Assembly (NCBI GenBank): GCA_023053545.1
Contig: JAKZAN010000001.1
Location: 1,446,565 to 1,510,564, forward strand
DNA from: Lepidurus packardi
Taxonomy: Eukaryota; Arthropoda; Branchiopoda; Notostraca; Triopsidae
DNA length: 64,000 bases
Direction of reading: 5' to 3'
In this document: piece after piece, positions 1 through 13,500 of the stretch
Position numbering within the stretch: position 1 is the first letter of the stretch
Layout of the letters: the number at the start of each line of letters is the position of its first letter
Program-made: the position numbers and the translations under genes
The notes under the pieces: generated by a model
Told to the model about the DNA's origin: nothing
The model's database searches: none
Seen by the model: the letters and a program-made list of their open reading frames with translations, nothing else

Positions 1-1
1 T

Positions 2-85
2 TCCATCACAAGAAAGGGCGAATCCGAAATCCGAATCAAAGGCGACGTGAAGAACATCAACGGGATCAGCTACGGCGGCGCTTAA
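2..85 (+). CDS. Possible 3' end of an upstream gene (partial, unidentified)
   Basis: From the left edge a frame stays open for 27 codons and closes with TAA at 83-85; the peptide ends in NGISYGGA. It is richer in G and C than the DNA that follows, and reads with Lys/Glu/Gly/Ile codons typical of a folded protein rather than of the AT-rich spacer. No start or splice acceptor can be seen because the window begins inside it. A second frame beginning at base 1 is also open for about 80 codons, so the choice is uncertain. I do not recognise the family. Confidence 0.25.
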   Translation, partial: SITRKGESEIRIKGDVKNINGISYGGA

Positions 86-1978
86 AGGCAAGGCAAGGGT
101 TGAGGGAAGAGCTGATGATGACGATGATCTTTGGTATTGCAGCTGGAGGAATCGCCATTAATGCACGGATAATCTTCTTTAGGAATGCCTGCGCTACTAA
201 TCAGCGAGGAAAGAGCACTAGGGGCTCAAAAGAGGAAGCCTAGAGCAAAGAGGGGTGAGATAAACAAGAATACATTTTAAAAAATTTCCACGGGAAAACG
301 AAAAGGTTACCTCGACTTCTTCTTGAAAACACCGAAAACGTCTTGAAAACACCGCGGAATTGAAGAAAGTTCACCAAGGGACCAGATCACAGGGATTACG
401 CACCGTCCAACACAAAGCGCTAATCTTTCCAAACCCGATTAGGGAAAGTTAGCACCAAAAAGGCCATAAACTTTATGTAAGAATGGCAGAGGATCAAATC
501 TATCAAGGTGTCCCACGTCCACTCGGAAGGAAAAACGAAAATAAACGAGAAAAGCATCAATAGAATTCCAATGAACACGATACGTTCTCTTCCGGGCGCG
601 TTCTCAGAAATGGGCAAGAAATAAACCCTCACTGGGATGAAAACTAACTCAAAAATGACTCAATGCGGCAAAGTTTGACCGAAATAAAACACTTCTGGCC
701 AAGAACTGTTTCATTCTTCCAAACCCAAAAGCTTGGCGTGGCTAGCATTAGCGAAGCTTTCTCTGCACAAACTCAACAAACTACCACATTCAAAAAAAAA
801 AAAAGTTTGAATTGCCCAACAAAGACGAACGCAGACGAAAGCAGAGAATAATACACAAAATGTGCTTCCCTTTTTCAGAAGACTCAAATGTATCCATTTT
901 CGCCGGCTGGAGACATAGCAAGTGTGGGAAAGGCGGAGATTTTGCCCAAAGTCGACCAGGTGCAGGTTCTGCTCCCCTTTTTTTTGCTTTGCTTTCCTAC
1001 GACCAATAGCCTTCCGAGACTTCGCCCTCCCTTTTCTCGCGGTCTCGTGAACGTCCTAGGAAAAAAGAACAAGAATAAAAACTATAAAATATGAACAAAA
1101 ACTGTAAAACTGAGCCATTTTAAAAACTTTCCAAGCATTCTATCTTCTATGGCCATGTTAACCAACATGTTCAAACATAAAATGGACTCTTCGATTAGGG
1201 AAAGAAACCAGAAAGCCACTTTGGAAAAAATCCAAACAAGTTCTTACTTCGACTGAGCGAACACGTGGATCCCCCCCAAAACAGCAACAATCTTGAAAAC
1301 ACGGCAAAATCCCAGCCGGAGCACTAAGGGACCCAAACGGAGTGAAAGCCTGTAAAGGAGATGGAAGTTAGTTAATAACAATGTTACCAATATTTAAATT
1401 CAGTAGAAAAGAATGTACTCAGCCAGAAATGTCCACAGACGAAACTCTTTCCCCCTGCCTGGCGGCGTCTACGCGTTCTTCAGTCGAGGCTTCCACCATC
1501 CGTTTGACCCCTGACCCCAGAAAAGTTTTCGCTGTTTTTGCCATTTAAGACCTATTGTATGGCACAGCGAAGACTTTTCTGTCCCCCAGGAAGTTCAAAT
1601 GTTGCAGCTAAAGACCTAACTGACCACAACACTTTTGAACTCCTGGCATACCTTTTCTTCTGGTTCTCCTGGCGGCTCCCACAGAAGATGAAATAATAGC
1701 TGTCTCCACGCATCCTCAGCTTAGCAGACAAAAACGTTGCTGTTCTGTTTTTCTTCTCCAAAAGGATGGCAAAAGGCAGGGGGATAAAGTTGGCTGAGTG
1801 GAACGGGAGGAGGGAAGGGACCACACACTTAACACGTTGTAACAATAGAACTGTTTGTGAAATGTGTCACCACCTAAGAAATAGAAAAGGGACAACTCTT
1901 AGTAATACTGTTCATCTTTAAACACAACTTAACACGGTTGTACGCTTTGACAAGTTGAATTTGAGTCGCGAAAAAAGT

Positions 1979-2090
1979 ACGTCATCCCACCCGACTACAC
2001 AAATCAAGATGGCGGAACAGGGCTGGGACAAAAACGTTCGCTGGAGCTTTGACCGGGACCGACAATGGCGGCCATGCGGGAATTTTTAAT
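1979..2090. promoter_or_regulatory. Promoter-like island with YY1-type ATGGCGG sites
   Basis: Two ATGGCGG motifs lie about 55 bp apart (AAGATGGCGGA near 2,008 and CAATGGCGGCC near 2,063), preceded by ACGTCATCC near 1,979. AAGATGGCGGC is the classic YY1 motif, found at start sites of many animal housekeeping genes. A related ACAAAATGGCTGAC lies near 2,595. No gene can be tied to it: the nearest + strand start codon opens only a 26-codon frame. It could mark a transcription start for a transcript I have not resolved. Confidence 0.25.
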
Positions 2091-4180
2091 ATTACGTTTT
2101 TTAGCCGGAAAAATGCTAAATTTGTTTGCATTGATATTTTTTAAATCCAAAAACGGGACTACACTCCGGGGTGTATCTTTGTTGGTAGTAATGAGGATTG
2201 AGGAATTAAAAGAAATCTGGAAATTGCTCAAATCGGATTTTGAACATTTTCGTGAAAAAATAGGATAAACAAAATCTTCGCCCAACTAGAGGAAACGGAA
2301 GACAGAATATGGTAACGTCCTAGTAGTTGTTAATTGAATTAATGGCAATATGTAGCCAGTGGGAGCGAATAAACTTGAAAACGTTCGAAATCTACTGACG
2401 CTTACCCCTGGGAATAATGTCGAACATTATCAATATTGTTACTTTTTATTAAGAAAATGTGATAATTTGCAAGCTGATTGCATAACAGTTAAGTCAGTTT
2501 GCCTTTCAGTTTGATAAAAGTCGGATGGGAGTCGAAAAATTTGAATAAAACGGGAGCAAATTACCTGACGTGGAGTCGGCTTGGCGTCTGTTCACAAAAT
2601 GGCTGACGGGATTAATTCCGTCTGCTAAGCAAAGTGGCGGCGAGTGCCTACAGAGGGCTGTATCCATTTCGCCAGAGGCTATGGCAACGTTAGCAATGAG
2701 CAACGTGATTGGGCACTGCGTTGGGTAGTTTTTTTTTAATTCCGTATTCTGGCATTCTGCGTTCTAGCCATACTATTCCCCCCAAAAAAGAAAAATTAAG
2801 GAAAATGGCAATGAATAACTGTACACAACAAATAAGTGCACAAGTAACTGTACACAAGAAATGGATAGGCACGAAACTTGTGGAAAGTCCACGTCTCCTA
2901 GCCACAATTGGAGATTAAGCAAAAAAGCTTACAATTTCTTACGACGATGTATGAATGGAGAAATATAAACATTTGTTTATATGCATAAATAACTAACTAA
3001 TAAGCCGAATTCATAAGAACGAAAGCTGCAACGAAAGGAGGACGGACCTATTTTATTCCTTTTATTATTACGGATCTATTGCAGTATATTAAACTGTTTA
3101 ATACGTTTTAAAAGAGCTTTCCTTAATCTCACAGATAGCTCTCCCACGTGGCATGCCATGTTTTCACTCAGCTTCATTGGCATAACAGGCGAAAAAAATA
3201 AGGATGTCTCTCCTAGAAAATTCAAATAATAATTACCAACTGGAGCAGTCAAAAGGTGAAAAAGAAGAACCCAGCGGCAGCTAGTTTGAGCTTGTCCAGC
3301 CCAACTTGACAAAATCGTCCGTTTTAGACGTTAAAAAACGCCTACACGCCCAAACGTTTCAGTGAAACTTCCACTGAAAACACTACGCACAAAATTCACA
3401 AATGAAGCTAAATTAATGCTTATAAATGAACACGAATGTTGTTCAATAACTGCAGAAAGAGTAAGTTACGCAAATTCAGCTAAAAAAAAACAACTATTCT
3501 GTAAGTTATGCATAACAACAGGTTCTTTCTGAACATGTAACTTGTTCGGCTTTGCGAGCGCGACTGCAAGTTGGACAATGTTGGGCAAGTTGCAAAGGCC
3601 GCACAGTTGGGCAAAGCACCCCTTGCAGCCATTCCAATAACGCGCGCTATTCAAATTGCTTGGAATTCTCAAGTAAAATACATTTTTCATAGGTTTAACT
3701 TTGCAGCAACAGGCCTATAAAATTGTTCGAAATTTTCCAATTTTAAGACAAAACTTTCTTAAAATAATGTCACATACTTCAAGTTACTGTGATAAATCCA
3801 AATCGGAATCTTTTCGTATTATTTGCAATTTGCCATTTGTTTGTTATACAGTATTCTTATTAAAAGCTCACAAATACAAGTTCTCATACATTATTGTTAC
3901 CGTAGTTTGAAACACTAAAAAATGAAAAAAAAATGGTCATGACTTTTTTCGATTTCGAAGAAAATTAGAATTAGGAAATACATCGTTTCACACTGAAGAG
4001 GAACACCAGCGCCACGGAGTTCCGGCTCTGTTGATGTGGGACAGCACTTTTCGCGTTTGGTTAGCATTTAAGTTCGCATTTCGGAGAAATTTTGATACAA
4101 CTTGACCGAGTTTGAAACAACTTGATAGCATTGTATCTTAATGGAAAACCAGAGGATACTTTTCACGTGTTCTTTTCCTT

Positions 4181-4221
4181 CTATATAGACCTGATACTTT
4201 TCTATAGAAAAGTATCGGGTC
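4181..4221 (+). promoter_or_regulatory. Candidate TATA box and overlapping hairpin before the channel gene
   Basis: CTATATAGA begins at 4,181. An inverted repeat spans 4,188-4,221: 14-nt arms (gacctgatactttt / aaaagtatcgggtc, one G/T mismatch) flank a central CTATAG. It lies about 375 bp before the signal-peptide ATG at 4,595, so it could be the core promoter with a hairpin at or near the start site. The assignment rests on motif and position only. Confidence 0.25.
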
Positions 4222-4594
4222 CCTGTGAGCTTGGCCAGGCTTTTAGTAAACGTTTCTTCACCAAGATGACATCTCAGGGGTCTCGGACACCAAAATCATA
4301 AAGAAAAAAGCAGCTCAGCTCCTCCAACGCAGACGCAGTTTGTCTTTGCGGGAGATGTCTTTCGGCCGATACATCGCTGCACGTATCAGTCGTCTTCCTG
4401 ACACCTTCACCATGTCTGGAGCTCTCTTAGCCTTCCTTCCAAGGCTGTGCTAAATCTCTTAACGGATCGCAAACTGTAGTGGGTTTGATTTAAAAAAGAA
4501 AGTCAAAATAATATATTAAGAAAAAACGAATACGAAACGACTGGGAATAAAAAAAAACGTCTTCCATTAACGCCAATTGGTTCCCGCAATCAAT

Positions 4595-7500
4595 ATGTGG
4601 GTGCTATTACTGTCAGTGATCGCGGTTCTTGGACCACAGCACGTCAGGTAAAACTGCCAATGCTATCCCTTGTAGATACTTTACCGTCTCCGCGCAGGAG
4701 AAGAAAAAAAAGAAGAAATTCAAAGAAAAATTTCCCCATAGAGTTACCAATAAAAGTGTAGTACCCGAACCTTTTACTAGCAACCAGGGACTTACACCTT
4801 GCTAGCTCTGAAACTATAAAACTGAATTATAAATTTAATATTCCCCCTACAGACCAATGTGGTACCACCATGTTCTTCTTTCTTGACTTACATCTGAACT
4901 CAAAGAAACATTTCCGCCTTGTAAAGTGTGGAAAGTACTGCAAGTGAGAAAGCCAAAAGTGAGAAATGAAAAGCTAAGAAATATAAGACCATATGTCTGC
5001 CTTTCTATGCTTACCTAGATCCTTTTTTCTCAGACAAGATAGAAACAGTAGTACAGGCAATACAGTACCATAGCTTTCTTCGGGTACATTCGAGAGTAAT
5101 GTGTTTTAAAGCCTATAGAGTCCCATTCATTGCCAAAAAACGCTCCTTGCTCCCAGCAATGGCATAGGCAGAAATGGTCTTTGGTTATGTAAAAACGATC
5201 CTTAAAGCCAGAAGCTATATACACGAGTTCACCATATCGAGGATCTGAATTGTGCCGAAGTGGGTTCTGTTGTGTAGCCTATAATGCTTCCTTCCATCCA
5301 TCACATCTACGTTGGAAGACATGTCCCTGTGCTACACAGCGGAAACCCACAAAAAGCCTTTTTGGGGTTGTTTGTCCTTTGTGTCTCCATGGGGCGAAAC
5401 TATAGTGAATAATTATTAAGCAGTAATAGGAGTCAACAAACCTCTCTTTCTCCAAGGAAAACACACCAGGCTTAATAAGTGCACAGTTCGTTTTCTATTA
5501 CTTCGAATATAGATTTCTTCGCCGAAAATTTCTAGGCAAATAAACTTGGACTCTTTGTTTGCTGTGGCGAAAAAACAGGTCGCCTCCTCTTCCCTAGAGA
5601 GTGAAGGAAGATGGATAGAATTTCGAGCATTTCTGTGCAAACAAAATATCAACAGGTGGGAGAAACGGGACTACTTCAGTTTTTTCAATTACTTCTGAGT
5701 GAGAGATTTTCAAGAGGGAGCGAGTAACTAGGCTCCCCTAAGTTCAAAACAACGAATTTGTGAAAACTAATAACTGAAACAGACTTCAAATGTCTGCAAT
5801 AGCTGCATTCGAGGCGTAAATGAAGTTCTGCCTCTGGAAATCGTTTTGCTTTTCTTCCATATACAGATGAGGAGCAGGCAACCATGACAAGAATGTCGAT
5901 AAATACCAAGCGAACAACGCGACATTCTGGCACAATAGCCTTAGCGAGTCTTAGAAGAATCACAAGCGTTTAGCTGCGACTCTTCGAGTTCACAAACGTT
6001 TAGCTGCGACTCTTCGAGTTCTTGTTGATTTTCCTAACGTCTCTGCAAGTAAATCAAATAAGACTATAAGCTCAATTTCCTCGTTTTCGCGCCCCAGACA
6101 ACGTTCGTCTTCTTATCTGTATTACTATTTTTATATAAATATTTACTTGGCTATCCAGGCCGATCTTTTGGTATGTGACATCTTTCGCAGTGAATTCTCA
6201 TATTAAGATGTTACACGTTATACGTTTTAAGAGGAGTTGTTTGGTGACGACTTGATTTTCTTTCTTTGTTTTTTTCCTTAAAACGAATCAATACGCGGCT
6301 TTCTTTCCATTAAATACCTTACTACACGAGACGTTTTTCCACTCGTGTTATTTCGTCTCGAAAGCGAAACTTCGCAAGGGATGTTGATGTGTTTGGGGGT
6401 GCTGCCGTGAAAACAAGAAAAAGCAATGAGTTTGCAGTGCACAGGATATTCGACACATATGACAGCCATAGGAACCAAACGCCACCACTAATGACTAATC
6501 AAGTTTCGCGTTCTGTTTCCAATTAGGTGAGAGGGGAACAGGAACTTTCATTTTGTTCAGCGAACAGGAAAAGAAGGAATTACTTTGCCTGACATTGATC
6601 TTAAAAACTAAAAGTTGTAGCCCAACTTCAAGGGGCATGTTTAGAACTAGAAAATGCAATTATAAATTTTGGAATATTCCCGTATCATACCATTATGCTA
6701 AGGAAAAACTATGCTTTTTTCTCTCTTTGTTTTGTTGGCAGAAGTGACAGCAACACGATGACTGGCCTGATCATCTTGGACGAAATGCTGAATGCTGGCT
6801 ATGACCGTCGAGCTACGCCTACGAACCATATGAGTAAGTTAGTATCGATTTGCTTCCAAAGTACTTCATTCATGTAAAATTAGCTAACTTTGCGGGGCTC
6901 TATGTGTGAACTACAAACTGGATTTGTGCAATCAGGTTTAAGCCAACGTGTGATGCAGACTCTTGACCATCCCGCAATTTCTGTAAAATAGAAGGCAAAT
7001 TTAAAGAGCCATGTGTCAAATTTGAGAAAAATGAATATGTATAACATAATGTTACCCATGTGGATGCCAAAAGTCAACGGAATACCGAAAAGGGGCAAGG
7101 GAACCTGTATAAAAAAAGGAAGAAAACAGGTGACGCCTCAACAGACCAGGAAATCCATTCTTCTGTACCTAAAAATACAAAAAAAAAGTTTTCTTCATAA
7201 AACACATCCTCCGTGGCAAGCGCGTTTAGCTATTCACCACGAGTCCTTTCTGGAGTACCCCAAGACACCACACTGTTAGCCTCAAAAGAACCAGAAACGT
7301 TGATTTCCGCTAAAAAAACGCTCCAGTGTTTTGCAACTGCATTTTTTGGGTAAAAATTACCTCAACTATTGCTATCAACAATGATTTCCTTCAATAATTC
7401 TTATGGTTGACAACAGGAAATTATGCCTGTCCCCCGTCCTTAATATTATTGTTAGTAACAATGAAAAATGGATACAGCAAATGATATTTTAAGCGGTATT

Positions 7501-10500
7501 CAGTGTTGTAAGAAAGCCACGCTAGGTTTCGTCTTTGCGAAATGAAAATAGATACAGAAAATGTTCCTTTAAGCGGTATTCAGTGTTGTAAGACTGCCAC
7601 GCTAGGTTTTGTCTTTGCGAAACTGAAACTAAATGACTTATAAGAGGGATTCAAAACTACTCAAGATTTCATGACTGATACATTGACTATTAAGAACCCT
7701 GTTCACGTAGATGAACCAGAAATCAAATTACGTTCTAAAAAATGCCAAGTTTCGTGTTTGAAACGACGCCGTTTATACCTTCTAACCCCAGTTTTACGAT
7801 ATTATCCCCGCTCGATGGAAATGCTCCACCCCGCTAGCAGATCCTATCTCTTCTTGTGTTGATAAAAATTTAATTTACTGCAGACTGGATTAGCATATCT
7901 GAAATGGCGCTCAATATAGAAGAAGGCCTAACCGCCCAACCTTAAAACCTCTGAGAAAAAAAACGGAATCGTCCATTTCGCCAAAGTACTACAAAACAGG
8001 CTTTTTGCTAGTTTCTTATGGCACGAAAAGTGAACCAAAAAAGCCATTGAAAATGGCTTTTGGGTCATGGCACATGGAAAGAACGAACCCAACTAGGTCA
8101 TGAGTAATGGTTTTTAAATACGTCTCGCTTCATTGGCCAAAGCAATATATCTTCACTCGTGGGCAAACAAGAATAAACGTTGTCGTTATCGATAACCTGA
8201 CAGACTGGTCTTTCCCGATGATCTATTGCATACAAGAACGTCACACAAAAAATAATGTCCAAAGTGTTGGCTCCTAACTTCCCCCGGAAGTATTTCTACT
8301 TCTTGGCAGATCAGCCCTTTCGAAACACTTCTATAGAGCAAACGCTTGACTAGACCTATAAAAGCTCTTGATACATCCCACTTGAATCTCCTGTTATCAA
8401 GCACCGAGATGTCCAAAAGGCACACAAAGTCCGCCGAGACACTTATAGATCTCTATAAAGGTGACCTTAGGGGAGAAACTGCCCTCTGTCCCGCTTATCT
8501 AGGATTGCCTTTTTGGACCCTATGTACCCTGGGGATGTCTCAAATGATTTCAATTCCATGCTTGATTGCGAGTCGGACTTTGGTTCGTGTTTGGACTGTC
8601 CTAGGATTAATTAGCCATGTTAGTCACCAGCAATGCGAACTTTCAAGGGAGGACCTGAAGAGAGAAAAATGATCTTGATCTCAGAGATATATTACGTTAG
8701 ATAGATCAAGTAGAGTTTGCGGAGATGAATTTCTAGCTTCCCTTAGTACTGCGCTTATACCAAGCGGTGGTAAAAAAAAAAGTCTACCGTACTGTAATAA
8801 ACAGCAGCTGTATCTATCCTCGACGCTTTAGCTGTTCCCTTTCCCTCAAATAAGCTGGCAACCGTGAAAGGGAAAAGCAGCAGGAGCGGGTCTGATTTGG
8901 ATCCAAGGGATTTCACACCGAGATTCATGTAAATATGGCAAAAATGGGGAAAGACTCTGCACTTTCATAAAGAACACTCCCACAATCCAGAAGATAAGAA
9001 AATACAAACTTGCAATAGAAACTGGTTCCTTAAAAAAAATGAATAGATCCAAAAACAGATATTAAATCACCTCATTCGCACTAGTGGTTCGCACGTCACT
9101 GACTCGGAAGTCATAAAGGAATAGAAGTGTTTTTCGCCAAAAAATGCGAAGTGCGAATATCAAGCGTTGTTGCCCCAAGAAATAGTGCGCTGGAATGCTA
9201 AACGACCTTGGCACTACTATACACCGAATTTAGTAGAAACATAAAACAGGAAGTCCTTTTAAACGTTCCAGTCGAAAAGTTGTGCCAAAAACTTGTGCGA
9301 ATCAAAGAAAACTTGGGCTTCACGCCAACGAACTACTAGTTTCACGTTTCGGTGTGGTTTTTAAACCCGTATAAGTAGGTCCTACAGATTCACTTCGAGT
9401 CATTAAGCAGGAACTGAAAATTGTCCTGGGAATCTCTTTAAAAAATGGAAAGGAAACAATCGCCTAAAAACAACTCAAGGCAAAACGGCTGATGTATGAG
9501 AATGGTACTTTTTCTTATGATGACAACCTTTTTCTGCCGGCGACAATAAACAATCTAGTTACTTTTAGCTGCAGAACCCGGCCACCCACTTCAATGCTCT
9601 GTCGCTCCGATTAACTTTGGCTTCCTGGCGCAGCACTATACCAAGCAATACCCACGTTCCGGTCTTGTTACACGTCTCCTCTCGTTTCTTCTCTCTTTCT
9701 AGTCAAACTAACCCCATCTGCCACTTCATTTGCCTAAATGCAATGTGCAAGTAACTGAAACCATGAGAAAATTTCCAAGCTTTCCGTCAATAGCTTCTAA
9801 TAACGCTATTTTGTATAGTTCTGCAGCAATCAGTGCAACAAAACTGTTCTTTCTCCCATTTTTCCAGATTTCTTTAGGTTATGGTTCTCCCGCAGAAATG
9901 CTAGCCTCTGCTAGCCAGAAATGATAGCTAGACCACCAAAGATGAAACTAGCAATTCTGATAACTGCAGCTCACAAGAATCTTTGACTTGTTATAAAGTG
10001 GACGGAGTTTAGCGTCATAAAGGCTTCAATTAAAGATAATCTTCGGCAGTGGATCCAGTTGAAAAGCCTTTTTTAACTAAAAAATAAAACTATTAGTATT
10101 CGATAAAAAGAAATAAGATAAAAACTTACTCCACTTCTTACACCCACACTCGAACTCAACCCTGGCCTGCCTAACTTCCATCGGGCTGCAAAATCCATCC
10201 AAACCACGCCCCCAAACCCAAGAAAAGCTCCGTTGCTACCATTTAAAGACCTAACGCATAATGGAGCAATCAGCAATTTACTAATAGACGTAAAAACCTA
10301 AAAGAGGGGTAAAAAAGCTTGTCATGCTACCACCCCTCTTCTATGCCGAAACTTGGTCACAAATCGTCACAATAATTTTCCCCCTTCCTTGTTCTGTCTC
10401 AAAGTCGTTGTATACATCGCCAGAAAAGCAGAAATCTGTCAACGCAGAGTCTTCCTTATCAAGCAACAATGAAAACCTAAAGGGGAGATAAAGAAAGTGG

Positions 10501-13500
10501 TTGATGTTGAAGAAATCCTGGGCTTGTGAGGATCCCAAACTGTGTTGCAAAACAGTTTTTAGACAGATCCACTGCGACAGGACCCTTCTGTTATAAGCGC
10601 AACAATATGAAAGCAGTGGACGGCAGAAATGGGCTGAGATAAAACAAGAGAAAACGCACAAGGTAAAAATTACACCGGGAAAAGGAAGGCGTTAAATGGA
10701 GCGCGAGGAAGAAGACGGTGTTCTTCTAACAAGTTTCATCCATCATAGCTAAAAGACTCGCATCGAGCTGAAAGCTGTCAAGGAGCGCAGTACCGGGGAA
10801 TGAAGAGCAGAAATCCTTCCAGTAAAAAGTGTAATATAGCCATTCTGGCAACAAGCCCCACGGTCCATCATACACCCTAAGCGATGGTTCGGTACATAGA
10901 AACAATACCCAAACTTTCTAACATTAGGATCTTGACAATGGGAGGCTATAAACTACACACCCATGACATATTACATGACAGCGCTATAAGGTCATAATAG
11001 CACTAAACTTATTGGAACTTCTACCATGTACTGCTCCGATTTCAACTGTTGTCTCGACTTTGACTACCATTTGCTAACGTCCTTGAACAATACAACCAAA
11101 CCCGTCTGGTACAGTTACAATGCCTTCGCGATCTTCAGGAGCATGCAGTAATTCGTTTAATCGCAGTTAATCGTGACAAAAGGATCTTGTATAATTAGAT
11201 ATTACTTCACAACATGGAAGGCTAAACTGAACAGTTAAACAATTTCGGCTATTTAAGGATTTAAACCATTTGAGAACTGTCAAAAGTTATTTGATTTGAA
11301 GCGTTTTTTTACGGACACGCGTAAGAAATAGTTTTAATGACCATTAATTACGACAAAATAAATTGCCTTCTTAATTTGGCTGCCAACTCTAGGCTTTCTC
11401 AAGGCTGACGGGTTAGAATTTTCGCTAAAACCTTTACAACTGTCTAAGGAAACAAAACAAAGAGATTTTTTCCCGGCTCGCGGGCCTGGATAAGTTAATT
11501 GGACAATCGCTTACTAGAGTAGAACCACTACGATCTCCTCCGCCATGACAAGAAGGTTTTTTCCCGTAAACTCGAAACAAACCCCAAGATTTAGTTACTT
11601 TTTTGAACCAAAAACAGGCCAAAAAATAAGGTTTTGGACATTCTACTTTTTGCTCCGCTTCTTAATATATGGCCACCAATTCAGCAAAGTTGGTTTGCAC
11701 ATCATTTGACTTGTATGTGAAATGCCTTGTCCCTTTTTCTTCCAAAAGAACGAACGGGTCGCTTTGTTCTTTCTGAAATGTCGAATCTCAAGTTTGTTTA
11801 ATTCCATTCGACTCCTACGCTGGCTTTTGGTATAGCTAATTTCCGAAAAATCTAAGACTGTCAGCAACTTTCCGTGAACCAAAAAAAAAAGTTCCTCAAA
11901 AACACATCCCGATGGAAAAAGAGTTTGTATCACGAGCTCGAAACGCTCGCCTCACTCCTAAATTAGATCTCTGACTTGGTATTCCTAAGAAAAGTTACTT
12001 CTCCTACCAGAATGTGATTGAAGGCCTCATTTCTATTTCTCGTTTCAGATTACGCCACAGAGGTAGAGTGTGACTTGTACATCCGCAGCTTCGGTTCCAT
12101 CAATCCCAATACTATGGTAAGTGAGTGACGCCATAAAAAAAAACGCCGTTTCCAGCGAAACATAGCACAAAAATCAAGCCTTGAGCTAAGAGCCGTTTTC
12201 CTCGAAGATCACCATAAATGCCTTCATTTCTTCTCTCCCTCCAGAAGCATAAAAAAAGAATGACTTGATAACCCCCTCGCTTTGGCTGGCTTTCTATGTA
12301 ATGACATGTACATATAACATTGTACTTTCCATTTCCTCCTTGAAAAAAAAACAAAACAGGAATATTTCTTAAGAGTACATCTTCGTCTTGAAATCTAAAC
12401 AAAATAAAAGATGTACATCACTTTTTTTCTTCTTCTTTTGCTTACCAAAATACTCTGGGCGTTCAGTTCAGTGGTCTGGACTTACGGAATCGATGTCCAT
12501 TCCTCCTTTCTGACCAACTTAGGGAAAAAAACAGTTGAAGCCAAACATCAAAACCACCAAACCCAAAGCTGCAAGTTTGTTTCCTTTAGGATTTCGAAAA
12601 GAGGGCAAAGATCAAACCCAACCAGATTCTCTCAAGAGGATTTCCAGCCACTTCGCAGATCGCTTTGGCTTATCCATTAGCCGTATTCATAGACGTCAGA
12701 TTCGGAATTCTAGCCTTCTGAAAAAAAAAAAATACATTAAAAAACAGAAAAGATAGATAAAGAAAAGGGAATGAAAGATTTCGTAGGCTAGTAACATATA
12801 AGTACAGAACCCTAAGAAATCTAATTTTCTTCTCTGAGTTTGACTGTCAAGAGAAACTTTGTACAACGCCTTCAGCAATTTTTGCGATTCCCTTTGGGAA
12901 CCTTCATAAACTTTTTCAAGAAACTTCAACGTTGCCTTCGAAGAACTAAATAAATATGGATTCTAAAAAAGCTAGTAACAATAACACTAAAAAAAAAAAA
13001 AAAAAGTTATTCCAGACTGGACAGTTTCCATACCAGGATATCTCTTTATTTATTTTCTGTCTCAAATCGTAAGAAAGTGCGTCCATATTTCAAATCAACG
13101 TTTCTTGGATCTTTTCTACTGTCTAGTGTTCTTCAGGATCTGTCCCTCCCTCTTCCTCAGCCGTATTCCGACAGAAAGCGATTTTCTTCAGCACAACGGC
13201 TTCAACAGGGGAAACTTACTGGCGCATTTAATCTGACAAGCTCGAGCGAACCCACGTTTCTATGGTCCGTTTATGCATTAGTAGCCCTGTAGAATACGTG
13301 GTGGGTTTGTCTTTGATTATATAGTTACTTTATATGGTGCCTAACCACGGAAGCTGCGTAGGATGACGTTACGTTACGTCAATATTGAAATGCTAATGTC
13401 CCCGTTAGGTTTCTACTATCCCACGCTTTATAGCCACTACAGAACAACGGGAACGAAACAACAACAAAAGCAGTGCATACATGGTTATTACATGTAGGGT

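Larger units (their letters stand above)
86..4594. other. Gene-poor upstream region of the channel gene
   Basis: AT-rich sequence with short homopolymers. Nothing in it reads as a convincing coding exon. Islands near 1,979-2,090 and 2,580-2,710 are richer in G and C and carry ATGGCGG-type sites, listed separately. The stretch 4,230-4,455 has a short open frame, discussed in the findings. The rest shows no structure I can assign. Confidence 0.5.

Noticed and set aside
6695-6741. In-frame ATG before channel exon 2 as the true start
   Set aside because: It lies in a polypyrimidine tract and acceptor, and the 4,595 exon supplies a better signal peptide with the required phase.
8186-8672. Frames open on both strands in channel intron 2, considered as a transposon fragment
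   Set aside because: Neither peptide shows a reverse transcriptase, transposase or integrase motif, and no terminal repeats were seen.
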